Of a stretch of DNA of 64,000 nt, positions 44,775-53,079 are shown piece after piece. Origin of the DNA: Rhodococcus spelaei (GTDB taxonomy: Bacteria > Actinomycetota > Actinomycetes > Mycobacteriales > Mycobacteriaceae). Location of the stretch: contig NZ_VIGH01000008.1 in NCBI RefSeq assembly GCF_006704125.1, forward strand, positions 124,001 to 188,000, given 5' to 3'. Every line of letters begins with the position of its first letter. The stretch's first letter is position 1. The notes beneath the pieces are model-generated. The model worked only from the letters and a program-made list of their open reading frames with translations. It had not been told where the DNA came from and did not search any database. The translations under genes were made by a program, and so were the position numbers.

Positions 44775-44905
44775 TGCGGAGATCTCCTCATACTGGGAGT
44801 GGTTGGGCCTCGGGAACCGGATCGTGCGATACGAAACGGGCCGGATTCGTCAGTGTCGGTTGCGGATTCGGGCTTGGTCCGGTGCCGGGAGCCGCGTAGC
44901 CGGAA

Positions 44906-45580
44906 TCACCGGCTGCGTTGACCACGTCGGAACGCGGGGGTCGGTTGGGCGAACTCCGCGACGAGCGTCTCGAACTCGGTGCGCTGCAGGGGCGCATCCG
45001 AAATGGGGTGTTGCGCGGGGGCGCGGAGCCCCTCCAGGAAGATCGCCAGGTGTCGGCGGACGGCATGGCCGGCCAGTTCCGACGCACCCCAACCGGCCCG
45101 CGCCAGGCTGATGGTCGCGATCAGAACGTCACTGGCCTCGGCGTCGGACCTGAGTTGCCCCTTGCGTTTTGCCGCATCGACCACATCGGCGAGAAGCTGA
45201 TAGGAAGCCAGTCGCTGACGCTGTAACTCGGGTGTGCCGTTGATCCGGCCGCCCATGAACTGGGACAGGTAGCGCTTCCTGCTCGTTTCGGCGATGTGGT
45301 GGACCAATCGCTCGAGTCCCGTCCACGGGTCCGGTTCCTCGCTCGCCGTCAGCGCAGCCCGCTCGGCCCCTTGGAAGTGGTCCAACAGCAGCGCGTCGAC
45401 GAGCGCCTCCTTGTTGGGGAAATGGCGATAGACGGTGCCCATTCCCAGCCCGGCGAGAGCCGCCACGTCGGTCATCTGAGCATCGACTCCCCGCTCGCCG
45501 AACGCCCGGTCGGCGGCACGCAGGATGGTCTCGCGGTTGCGTTGGGCGTCGGTCCGCGCCCCACGGCCACGGACGGGCAC
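44906..45580 (-). CDS. TetR-family transcriptional regulator
   Basis: The 224-residue protein has the N-terminal TetR HTH (about 15-60): RETILRAADRAFGERGV, MTDVAALAGLGMGTVYRHF and the post-recognition PNKEALVDALL. The C-terminal domain is helical and variable. It precedes the EmrB-type exporter by 131 bp on the same strand, so it probably represses it and itself. The start is GTG at 45580 with a poor binding site. Confidence 0.9.
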   Translation of the reverse strand: MPVRGRGARTDAQRNRETILRAADRAFGERGVDAQMTDVAALAGLGMGTVYRHFPNKEALVDALLLDHFQGAERAALTASEEPDPWTGLERLVHHIAETSRKRYLSQFMGGRINGTPELQRQRLASYQLLADVVDAAKRKGQLRSDAEASDVLIATISLARAGWGASELAGHAVRRHLAIFLEGLRAPAQHPISDAPLQRTEFETLVAEFAQPTPAFRRGQRSR

Positions 45581-45676
45581 GCCGGAGGGATCGTCGGGAC
45601 AGGTTGCACCACCCGCCGGTGAATAGCGGTGTCGCTGTTCGGGCGGTGCACACCGGGAGCGCCCTGTCTGGTGTGT

Positions 45677-45691
45677 GGGTGGGTGGGTGGG
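45677..45691 (+). promoter_or_regulatory. G-quadruplex motif, (GGGT)3GGG
   Basis: Four G3 tracts joined by single T loops on the plus strand, the most stable class of G4. It lies 4 bp beyond the stop of the 141-residue membrane protein gene and about 100 bp upstream of the TetR start; on the leftward transcript it is C-rich. A CACCCAC repeat follows, so a hairpin is also possible. Confidence 0.6.
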
Positions 45692-45694
45692 TGC

Positions 45695-46120
45695 TCACCC
45701 ACCTCGCCTGGTGGTCCCGTCGCCTCCACGCTGCCGCGTCTTATCCGATGTGATCGAGAGCCGAACACCCTTGTACGCCACTGTGTACGGCACATCGTCG
45801 TCGTTGTCCGGGTCGCCGGATTCCGAAGGATCAGGTAGTTCCGCGATCTGTTCGATGACGATCTGTGCTCGCGCCGCACCGGGATCGAACATCTCTTGAA
45901 ACGGCCCGACGAACGACCCCCCAAGCCCGCGATGCTTCGCCCGAACCGCCGCCCACCAGAGCAACGGCAACGGGCCGAACATGGCGAACAGCACCAACAG
46001 TCCCAGTGCCATGCCCGCGAGCGTACCGGTGAGACGCGCACCGCCCCGGTCTTTGACCGAGAGCCTTCGCACTGTCACCGCAGTTGACCCGGCGTCGCGT
46101 TTCGCCAATCCCCGCTGCAT
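45695..46120 (-). CDS. Small membrane protein of unknown function
   Basis: A plausible 141-residue product has a basic N-terminus, one long hydrophobic segment (about 32-60, containing LGLLVLFAMFGPLPLLWWAA) and an acidic cytoplasmic tail. No family was recognised. I chose the ATG at 46120; codon use is ordinary but the start is uncertain and a longer frame is open to 46177. It ends at the G4 motif. Confidence 0.45.
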   Translation of the reverse strand: MQRGLAKRDAGSTAVTVRRLSVKDRGGARLTGTLAGMALGLLVLFAMFGPLPLLWWAAVRAKHRGLGGSFVGPFQEMFDPGAARAQIVIEQIAELPDPSESGDPDNDDDVPYTVAYKGVRLSITSDKTRQRGGDGTTRRGG

Positions 46121-46228
46121 CCCGACCGGTACCACCTGGTGCTCTGCCACGCAGGACAAAGTGTGGGTGAACGGCATCGACCGCCTGCCGCCCCGAACCG
46201 CGGGGCAGGCAGACGGTCGATCGTGTCG

Positions 46229-47020
46229 CTAGCTGGCCGTGACGGTCTGGATCTGGACCGGGGTGTTCGGCTTCCCGCCGCCCGCGGACATCGAGCCGTC
46301 GTCGCCCGCCGCGGCGACCTTCTCGATGGTGGCGAGGCCGGCGTCGTCGATGGTGCCGAACACGGTGTACTGCGGCGGCAGTGGCGAGTCCTGGTAGACC
46401 AGGAAGAACTGGCTGCCGTTACTGCCGGGCTGGCCGGTGTTGGCCATCGCGATGGTCCCGCGCGGGTACACGACCGACTGCTGCCCGGCCGGGTCCGACG
46501 GCGCGAACTGGTTCGACGGGTACTCGTTGAGGTAGCCGTAGCCCGGCCCACCGCGACCGCTGCCCGACGGGTCGCCGCACTGCAGGATGTAGAGCCCGCT
46601 GGTGCTCAGCCGGTGGCAGGGGGTGTCGTTGTAGTAGCCCTGCCTGGCCAGGCTGACGAAGCTGTTGACCGTGCACGGCGCCTCGGCGCGGTTCAGGGTC
46701 AACCCGATCGGCCCCTGCGAGGTGGTCATGGCGATCGTGGCGGTTCCCGCCGTCGGCACGCCGTCCGCACTCGGCGGCGTCACCGGCTTGATCGGCTGGC
46801 CGCTCGCCGGGTACGAGCAGGCTGCCGTCGCGGACTCCTGGACGGGGGCGGCGGGCAGCTTCGGGTACGACGACAGGTCCGGCGCCGTGACGGTCGTCCG
46901 GTTCGCCGGGGTGAGCGACGTCGCCGACGAACTCGACGAGGTGTCGCTGCTCGAGCAGGCGGTCGCCGCGAGCAGCAGGCCGATGCCGGCCGCCGCGATG
47001 AGGGTCTTCTTCACGGTCAC
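46229..47020 (-). CDS. Secreted cyclophilin-type peptidyl-prolyl isomerase, lipoprotein
   Basis: This 263-residue protein has a signal with lipobox ATAC (C22), a Ser/Thr-rich linker and a cyclophilin domain from about 85: MTTSQGPIGLTLN, NSFVSLARQGYYNDTPCHRL, GTIAMANTG and GSNGSQFFLVY. It should speed prolyl isomerisation outside the membrane. I chose GTG at 47020 after AGGAGCATC. It lies directly downstream of a second cyclophilin gene to which it is closely related. Confidence 0.9.
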   Translation of the reverse strand: MTVKKTLIAAAGIGLLLAATACSSSDTSSSSSATSLTPANRTTVTAPDLSSYPKLPAAPVQESATAACSYPASGQPIKPVTPPSADGVPTAGTATIAMTTSQGPIGLTLNRAEAPCTVNSFVSLARQGYYNDTPCHRLSTSGLYILQCGDPSGSGRGGPGYGYLNEYPSNQFAPSDPAGQQSVVYPRGTIAMANTGQPGSNGSQFFLVYQDSPLPPQYTVFGTIDDAGLATIEKVAAAGDDGSMSAGGGKPNTPVQIQTVTAS

Positions 47021-47046
47021 GATGCTCCTGACGGCGGGTGCGGCGC

Positions 47047-47919
47047 TCATGCCGCGACGGTCGCGGTGGTGATCTGGACGGGGGTGTTGGGCTTGCCGCC
47101 GCCCGCGGACATCGACCCGTCGTCACCCGCGGCCGCGATCTTCTCGATGGTGGCGAGGCCGGCGTCGTCGATGGTGCCGAACACGGTGTACATCGGCGGC
47201 AGTGGCGAGTCGTCGTAGACCAGGAAGAACTGGCTGCCGTTGCTGCCGGGCTGGCCGGTGTTGGCCATTGCGATGGTACCGCGGGGATAGGTGACCGGGC
47301 TGGAGAGCTTGGGGTCGTTCGGGTCGTACTGATCGGTCGGGAACTCGTTGTTGAAGCCGTAGCCGGGACCGCCGGTGCCCTGACCGCTCGGGTCGCCGCA
47401 CTGCAGGATCTTCAGGCCCGTCGTGCTCAACCGGTGGCACGGGGTGTCGTTGAGGTAGCCCTGCTGGGCGAGGCTGACCATGCTGTTGACCGTGCACGGA
47501 GACTCCGCGCGGTCGAGCTTGAGGCCGATCGGGCCCGCGCTGGTGGCCAGGTTCACCGCGACCGTGCCTTCGGCGGCGACCGCGGTCGCGCTCGGCGCGT
47601 TGACGGGCTTGGCGGCGGCCTGACCGTCCGAGGGGTAGCTGCAGTCGACCGTCGCGGGCAGGGCCTGCGCGCGAGCGGTGGGCATCGCGGCAGCCGAGGG
47701 CTCCTGGGTGGTGCTCGCGGCCTCGGCGGACGTGTCCGAGCTGCCGTCGGACTTCGTGAGGGTGTAGACCACGGCGCCGGCGGCGACGACGAGTACGACG
47801 CCGAGAATCGACGCGCCGATCGTCATCTGCTTGCGCTTGCGGGACTGCTCCGCCCGGCGTTCGAGCTGCCGCTCCAGCTTGCGTTTCGCGGCCTGGCGAC
47901 GCTGCTCATTGCTTGGCAC
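47047..47919 (-). CDS. ppiB: Membrane-anchored cyclophilin-type peptidyl-prolyl isomerase (Rv2582-like)
   Basis: This 290-residue protein has a basic, Lys/Arg-rich cytoplasmic N-terminus (NEQRRQAAKRKLERQLERRA), a transmembrane helix (about 33-54), a Ser/Ala linker and a cyclophilin domain nearly the same as its downstream neighbour, including NDTPCHRLST, GTIAMANTG and GSNGSQFFLVY. The GTG at 47919 follows GGAGGT. It holds the place of ppiB in M. tuberculosis, between relA and hisS. The domain is probably extracytoplasmic. Confidence 0.91.
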   Translation of the reverse strand: MPSNEQRRQAAKRKLERQLERRAEQSRKRKQMTIGASILGVVLVVAAGAVVYTLTKSDGSSDTSAEAASTTQEPSAAAMPTARAQALPATVDCSYPSDGQAAAKPVNAPSATAVAAEGTVAVNLATSAGPIGLKLDRAESPCTVNSMVSLAQQGYLNDTPCHRLSTTGLKILQCGDPSGQGTGGPGYGFNNEFPTDQYDPNDPKLSSPVTYPRGTIAMANTGQPGSNGSQFFLVYDDSPLPPMYTVFGTIDDAGLATIEKIAAAGDDGSMSAGGGKPNTPVQITTATVAA

Positions 47920-48052
47920 TGCTGCATACCTCCGGGGAAACCGTCGAATTAGTCGCTGACAGAGTGTGCCATTAGAACCTGTGAAAAGGCTGGAGTGGCG
48001 GGCGCCTAGGCTGTCGGTCGAGAATCTTCCCCGCCACTTAGGAGCGATCGCC

Positions 48053-48733
48053 GTGCTCGTCACCGGATTCCCCGCCGGAGCATTTCAGACGAACTGCTAC
48101 ATCCTCGCGCAGGACGGGTCGAGCGAGTGCATCGTCGTCGACCCAGGTCAGGACGCGACCGAGCCGCTGGTGGAGTTCCTGGGCAAGTCGTCGCTGACCC
48201 CGGTCGCAGTGCTGTTGACGCACGGACACCTCGACCACACCTGGTCAGTGGAACCGGTCTGCGAGAAGTTCGGCATCCCCGCCTACATCCACCCCGACGA
48301 CCGCTACATGCTGTCGGACCCGCTGCGGGGCACCGGGGCGGCGCTGTCCGCGATGATCGGCGACACCGAGTTCCGTGAGCCGTCCGAGGTGATCGAACTC
48401 GCCGACGGCGACGTGCTGGACCTCGCCGGCATCACCGTCACTGTCGACCACACGCCGGGCCACACGCAGGGCTCGGTGGTGCTGCGGACCACCGCCGACA
48501 CCGATCAGGGCCCGGTGCCGATCGCGCTGACCGGCGACACGCTGTTCGCCGGGTCGATCGGGCGGACCGACCTTCCGGGCGGCAACCACGATCAGCTCCT
48601 CGCGTCGATCGCGGCGAAACTGTTGGTGCTCGACGACGCGACGGCGGTGCTCCCGGGCCATGGCGGCGCGACATCGATCGCGCAGGAGCGGGCGTCCAAC
48701 CCGTTCCTGGTTGGACTGTCCGGGTCGCGGTAG
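48053..48733 (+). CDS. MBL-fold metallo-hydrolase (glyoxalase II-like, Rv2581c)
   Basis: This 226-residue protein has the metallo-beta-lactamase metal motif THGHLDH (56-62) plus later ligands in HTPGHT, GDTLF and PGHG. Glyoxalase II-like members hydrolyse thioesters. The GTG at 48053 follows TAGGAGCGAT. It is divergent from the cyclophilin and precedes hisS, the order of M. tuberculosis. Confidence 0.92.
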   Translation: MLVTGFPAGAFQTNCYILAQDGSSECIVVDPGQDATEPLVEFLGKSSLTPVAVLLTHGHLDHTWSVEPVCEKFGIPAYIHPDDRYMLSDPLRGTGAALSAMIGDTEFREPSEVIELADGDVLDLAGITVTVDHTPGHTQGSVVLRTTADTDQGPVPIALTGDTLFAGSIGRTDLPGGNHDQLLASIAAKLLVLDDATAVLPGHGGATSIAQERASNPFLVGLSGSR

Positions 48734-48748
48734 GGAAAAGTAGACATC

Positions 48749-50029
48749 GTGAGCAAGCCCAGCAACAGCGCATTCTCGGCCCCCAAGGGCGTCCCCGACT
48801 ACGTGCCGCCCGCGTCGGCGGAGTTCGTCGCCGTTCGTGACGGACTGACCCGCGCGGCGCGCCTCGCCGGCTACGGCCACATCGAGCTGCCGATCTTCGA
48901 GGACACCGGACTGTTCGCGCGCGGTGTCGGCGAGTCCACCGACGTGGTCAGCAAGGAGATGTACACCTTCGCCGACCGCGGCGACCGGTCGGTGACGCTG
49001 CGTCCCGAGGGCACCGCGGGTGTGATGCGCGCGGTCATCGAGCACGGGCTCGACCGCGGCCAGCTCCCCGTCAAGCTCAGCTACTCGGGCCCGTTCTTCC
49101 GGTACGAGCGTCCGCAGGCCGGCCGCTACCGGCAGCTGCAGCAGGTCGGTGTTGAGGCGATCGGCGTCGACGACCCGGCGCTCGATGCCGAGGTGATCGC
49201 GATCGCCGACGCCGGCTTCCGCAGCCTCGGCCTCGACGGGTTCCGGCTCGAGATCACCTCGCTCGGCGACGACACCTGCCGACCGCAGTACCGGGAGTTG
49301 TTGCAGGAGTTCCTGTTCACACTCGACCTCGACGAGGACACCCGCCGGCGCGCGGAGATCAACCCGCTGCGCGTGCTCGACGACAAGCGTCCGCACATCA
49401 AGGAGATGACCGCGAACGCCCCGCTGATGCTCGACCACCTGTCGGAGGAGGCGAAGGCCCACTTCGACGAGGTGCTCGCGCACCTCGACGCGCTCGGCGT
49501 GCCGTACACGATCAATCCGCGGATGGTGCGCGGCCTGGACTACTACACCAAGACCACCTTCGAGTTCGTCCACGACGGCCTCGGGGCGCAGTCGGGCATC
49601 GGTGGCGGCGGCCGCTACGACGGACTGATGGAACAGCTCGGCGGACAAGCCTTGTCCGGCATCGGGTTCGGGCTCGGTGTCGACCGCACGGTGCTCGCGC
49701 TCGAAGCGGAGGGCAAGGCGATCGCGGGTCCGGCGCGCTGCGAGGTGTTCGGGGTGCCGCTGGGCGACGAAGCCAAGGCGAAGCTCGTGGTCATCGCGGC
49801 ACAGTTGCGGGCCGCGGGAATTCGCGTGGACATTGCGTACGGCGGCCGCGGTGTCAAGGGTGCGATGAAGGCGGCGGACAGGTCCGGTGCCCGACTGGCG
49901 CTGGTCCTCGGCGAGCGCGACCTCGCCGACGGCGTGATCGGCGTCAAGGACCTCTCGACCGGCGATCAGCGGCAGGTGCCGGTGGCATCGGTGGTCGCCG
50001 AGGTGGGTTCGGTCCTTGCCGGCGGGTGA
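48749..50029 (+). CDS. hisS: Histidyl-tRNA synthetase
   Basis: This 426-residue class II enzyme charges tRNA-His. Motif 1, motif 2 ([19 protein letters not shown]), the His-specific [12 protein letters not shown] and motif 3 [13 protein letters not shown], plus the C-terminal anticodon domain, are all visible. GTG start at 48749, 15 bp after the MBL gene. The last bases overlap the next frame. Confidence 0.96.
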   Translation: MSKPSNSAFSAPKGVPDYVPPASAEFVAVRDGLTRAARLAGYGHIELPIFEDTGLFARGVGESTDVVSKEMYTFADRGDRSVTLRPEGTAGVMRAVIEHGLDRGQLPVKLSYSGPFFRYERPQAGRYRQLQQVGVEAIGVDDPALDAEVIAIADAGFRSLGLDGFRLEITSLGDDTCRPQYRELLQEFLFTLDLDEDTRRRAEINPLRVLDDKRPHIKEMTANAPLMLDHLSEEAKAHFDEVLAHLDALGVPYTINPRMVRGLDYYTKTTFEFVHDGLGAQSGIGGGGRYDGLMEQLGGQALSGIGFGLGVDRTVLALEAEGKAIAGPARCEVFGVPLGDEAKAKLVVIAAQLRAAGIRVDIAYGGRGVKGAMKAADRSGARLALVLGERDLADGVIGVKDLSTGDQRQVPVASVVAEVGSVLAGG

Positions 50030-50651
50030 TAACGCGGGATCGGTTGCGCTGGACCTGATTCCGGCCGAGATGATCCGGCCGCGGCTGCGCGGGCTCGCGG
50101 TGGTGTCGGTGGTTCTCGGCGCGCTGGTCGCCGTCGTGGTCGGACTGTTCGCGCCCGTGACGGTGGCGGTCCTGGTCGGCGCGATCATCGCGGTGCCGAC
50201 CGCGTTGTCCGCCCTGCTGGCGATGCGGCGCCGAATCTGGTTGTCCGGCACCACGGTGCACTCGTGCACCGGAATCCGGACCAAGTCGGTGAACCTGAGT
50301 CTCGCGCTGAGCGCCGAGCTGGTGGTGCGGGCAGCCCGGGTCAGCCAGGTGGCGCTGCGGGTCGGCGACAACACGCGCCGGGTGTCGGTCCCGCTGGCGC
50401 TCTACACCGCCGACGGTGGCCGCGAGCTCGAGGTGCTGGCTCTGCGCTCGCTCGCCGACGCGCTGGTGTCCGGCGACCTCGTGCCCGCCGTCGCGATGTC
50501 CGACGCGCTGATCGGCCAGTTGCGGGCGGAGGCGCGGGGCGCCGGACTCGAGGAGCGGCCGCTCTTCCGCGCAGTGCAGCTGGCACGCGAGGCGAGTCGG
50601 GTGCCGGAGACGGTACTGACCGACGACGAGGTCGTCCGGCTCGTCGGGTAG
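50016..50651 (+). CDS. Two-helix membrane protein downstream of hisS
   Basis: The 211-residue product has two hydrophobic helices (about 25-46 and 48-68), then a soluble beta-rich domain with [21 protein letters not shown] and a helical C-terminus. I do not recognise a family; it resembles PH-like membrane proteins only loosely. It starts with TTG overlapping the hisS end by 14 bp, which makes it co-transcribed. The start could also be later. Confidence 0.68.
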   Translation: MPAGDNAGSVALDLIPAEMIRPRLRGLAVVSVVLGALVAVVVGLFAPVTVAVLVGAIIAVPTALSALLAMRRRIWLSGTTVHSCTGIRTKSVNLSLALSAELVVRAARVSQVALRVGDNTRRVSVPLALYTADGGRELEVLALRSLADALVSGDLVPAVAMSDALIGQLRAEARGAGLEERPLFRAVQLAREASRVPETVLTDDEVVRLVG

Positions 50652-50679
50652 ACGGCCGCGTCGGTGGACCCGTGGGCGA

Positions 50680-51843
50680 CTATTCGACCTGGCCGCCTGC
50701 GGATGTCAGCTTCCTGTGTTCGGCACGCAGTGTGTCGAGCCGGCGTCGGTATCCGCGTTGATGCGAGGCGTTGAACGAGGTCACGGGCATCGACGTCACC
50801 GCGGCCGCACCGGCGGGTGAGAGTCCCAGAAGCTCCTGCACCGCGGTCAGTGTCTCGGCATTCGTCTCGGCACCCGACACCGCGTCGAAGAGGTCGTCAC
50901 GTCGGTCCAGTGCCGCGGCGAGTGACGCGAGGACGTCGATCCTGCGCGCGAGGCTCGCCGCGCGCTCCGCGGCCGAGCCCGTCATCCCGATTCGCTGCCG
51001 TAGCGCTTCGCGGCTGAAATCGTTTCCGGGACTGTAGACCACGTGCAGGTCGCATCGTGGCTGTGCGACGTCCGACCAGAGCTGATCGAGGAGTTCGATC
51101 AGCTCCTCCGGACCCGTCAGGTCTTCGTGTTCCAGCATCAGTTCGGCATCGGCGACACAGATCACCAACCGCTCGACAGGTCGGCCGGGCCGGTCACCGA
51201 ACTGGCTTCCGATTCCGCCGTCGGAGAGGTCGAGCAGGTCGCGGAAGCACTCGCTGAACGCATCGATGTTCCGACCGTAGTAGCGGGGGAATTCGAGCGC
51301 ATCGCCCCACGTGCTGCAGAACTCGGACAGTGACCGGCACCGGGCGCCCTGGATGGTGACGACGTGGGTCGGCGGTTGGGTCGGGTCCGCGAGTACCGTC
51401 GCGATCGCGGAATGCAGTGCCGGCCTTCCCTGGTGGATGCGCAGCCACGGGAATCGTGGATCCGCGATACCCCGGCCGCGTGCGACGTCGTCCAGCCGAT
51501 CCCAGAACGGTGGTGCGTCATCGTCGGCGATCTCGTGCGGGTCCACGCCGTCGATGCTCGCAGCGGCGTCCGCGGCTTCTCCGGTGCTCGTGGCGGCGTC
51601 CGAAGTCTCCTCGGCCGGGGCTCGCTCGTCATCCGTCTGCGGTGCGGGCAGCGAGAGCGCGTTGACAGCGTCGTTGATGTCCCTGACAGCGTCGACAATC
51701 CACTGATCGGCCGAGACATCGGATTCGACGTCGTCGAGACGCGGGATCGGGTCGCCCGTTGGAGTTTCCGAGTCGTCACTGGTGCGGTGACGTGGGGGCC
51801 GTACGGGTGACTCGTCGTCGGTGATGGTGGGCGTCTCGTCCAT
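50680..51843 (-). CDS. Barstar-like protein with GyrA-tower-like C-terminal segment
   Basis: This 387-residue protein has an acidic, disordered N-terminal half (about 1-110), a barstar-family domain (about 160-270) whose core is RSLSEFCSTWGDALEFPRYY with RNIDAFSECFRDLLDL, and a C-terminal helical segment (about 296-380). That segment, with RIDVLASLAAALDRRDDLF and ELLGLSPAGAAAVTSMPVTS, resembles the coiled-coil tower region of DNA gyrase/topoisomerase IV subunit A. Barstar inhibits RNases such as barnase; no barnase-like gene is next to it. Start ATG at 51843. It converges on the hisS-operon membrane protein. Confidence 0.72.
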   Translation of the reverse strand: MDETPTITDDESPVRPPRHRTSDDSETPTGDPIPRLDDVESDVSADQWIVDAVRDINDAVNALSLPAPQTDDERAPAEETSDAATSTGEAADAAASIDGVDPHEIADDDAPPFWDRLDDVARGRGIADPRFPWLRIHQGRPALHSAIATVLADPTQPPTHVVTIQGARCRSLSEFCSTWGDALEFPRYYGRNIDAFSECFRDLLDLSDGGIGSQFGDRPGRPVERLVICVADAELMLEHEDLTGPEELIELLDQLWSDVAQPRCDLHVVYSPGNDFSREALRQRIGMTGSAAERAASLARRIDVLASLAAALDRRDDLFDAVSGAETNAETLTAVQELLGLSPAGAAAVTSMPVTSFNASHQRGYRRRLDTLRAEHRKLTSAGGQVE

Positions 51844-51922
51844 ACCCCGACGATGCCACAGCGAAGCGGCGCTCAGCGAAGTGTGGTGGTGGTGAGGGCC
51901 GCTCGGGACGAGTGTCCGGTTC

Positions 51923-52339
51923 TCAGCCAAGTGCCGACCTGATCCGTGCGGCGTAGTCGGCGGACTCCGTCGCGTCGGCGTACCGGGTCCGCGGCCAGAA
52001 GAATCCGCGGAGCCCGTCGCCCTTGGTGCGCGGGACGATGTGCACGTGCAGGTGCGGGACACTCTGGGAGACCACGTTGTTCATCGCCACGAAGGACCCC
52101 TCGGCGCCGAGTCCGGCGACCACGGCGGCGGAAAGTCGTTGCGCGGCAGCGAAGACCGGCGTCACCAGGTCGGCCGGGAGGTCTGCGAGAGTCGCGACGT
52201 GCGTGCGCGGCACCAGGAGGGTGTGGCCCTTGAACACCGGTCGGCGGTCGAGGAAGGCGAGCGTGTCGGCGTCCTCGAACACGACGTCGGCACCCGCCGG
52301 GTCGGCGACCAGAGCGCAGAACCCGCAGTCGGTGCTCAC
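51923..52339 (-). CDS. HIT-family hydrolase
   Basis: This 138-residue protein has CGFC near the start (6-9), the FKGHTLLVPRTHVATL strand and the triad motif HLHVHIVPR. It belongs to the HinT/Fhit-like hydrolases that act on nucleotide phosphoramidates or dinucleotides. GTG start overlaps the TetR stop (GTGA), so the two are an operon. It is a second HIT gene, unrelated in position to the one after thrS. Confidence 0.9.
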   Translation of the reverse strand: MSTDCGFCALVADPAGADVVFEDADTLAFLDRRPVFKGHTLLVPRTHVATLADLPADLVTPVFAAAQRLSAAVVAGLGAEGSFVAMNNVVSQSVPHLHVHIVPRTKGDGLRGFFWPRTRYADATESADYAARIRSALG

Positions 52340-53031
52340 GTTGCCGCGGCGGACAGCAGTTGCTCGGACGGCGCCCGCAGGGATTCGACGTCCGTCCAGC
52401 CCAGCACCCGCAGACCGGCATCGGCGAGCAGCGCCGGCGAGTCGACACCACCGGGCGCGGACCCTTCGGTCTCGGTGTCCCACACCGTTTCGGCATCACT
52501 GCGCTCGTTGATCACGGTCTCCACGATGCGGAACGGCAGGCCTGCGCGACCGGCTGCATCGCCGGCGCCGAGCTGATCGAGCACGGCCGCCGACAACGCC
52601 TCGTACTGCACACACAGGAGTTGGCGTTCGCGACGGAACCGGGCGAACCGCTCGGTGCGCAGCTCGGGCAGCAGGCAGAGGGCACCGAGGTTCCACCGGC
52701 CCGACATCAGCTGGCCGCTGTCGAACAGGATCAACGCATACAACCGGACCGCCGCCGACTCGTCGCGGCCGGCCAGCCGGTTCGCCAGCTCCAACGGTGC
52801 GGAGACCGTCTTCTCCAGCAGTGCGGCAAGGATGTGGTCCTTGGTCGAGAAGTGGTGGTAGAGCGAGGCCTGACGGACCCCGACCACCTCGGCGATCTGC
52901 CGCGTCGAGGTGGACGCGAACCCCCGGGTGGTGAACAGTTCCGCGGCGGCGTCGAGGATCTCGGCCTGCGCGGTCGGCCCCGGTCGTCGCTGCTTGGTCA
53001 GTCGGGGGCGTCCGGGGCCTGCGGTGGTCAC
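52336..53031 (-). CDS. TetR-family transcriptional regulator
   Basis: This 231-residue protein has the HTH region ILDAAAELFTTRGFASTSTR, EVVGVRQASLYHHFSTKDHI (about 25-70) and a long helical ligand domain. I chose the GTG at 53031 because AGGATC lies upstream; an ATG at 53070 adds 13 residues. It is coupled to the HIT gene and 48 bp after an amidase gene on the same strand, so it may control amide catabolism. Confidence 0.88.
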   Translation of the reverse strand: MTTAGPGRPRLTKQRRPGPTAQAEILDAAAELFTTRGFASTSTRQIAEVVGVRQASLYHHFSTKDHILAALLEKTVSAPLELANRLAGRDESAAVRLYALILFDSGQLMSGRWNLGALCLLPELRTERFARFRRERQLLCVQYEALSAAVLDQLGAGDAAGRAGLPFRIVETVINERSDAETVWDTETEGSAPGGVDSPALLADAGLRVLGWTDVESLRAPSEQLLSAAAT

Positions 53032-53079
53032 CTGTCGATCCTGCCACCAGTGGGGCGCGATGGACGGCATCGTGTGGCG

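Noticed and set aside
50680-51843. Barnase-barstar toxin-antitoxin pair
   Set aside because: No barnase-like RNase or secreted toxin gene is adjacent on either side, so only the barstar-like protein is reported.
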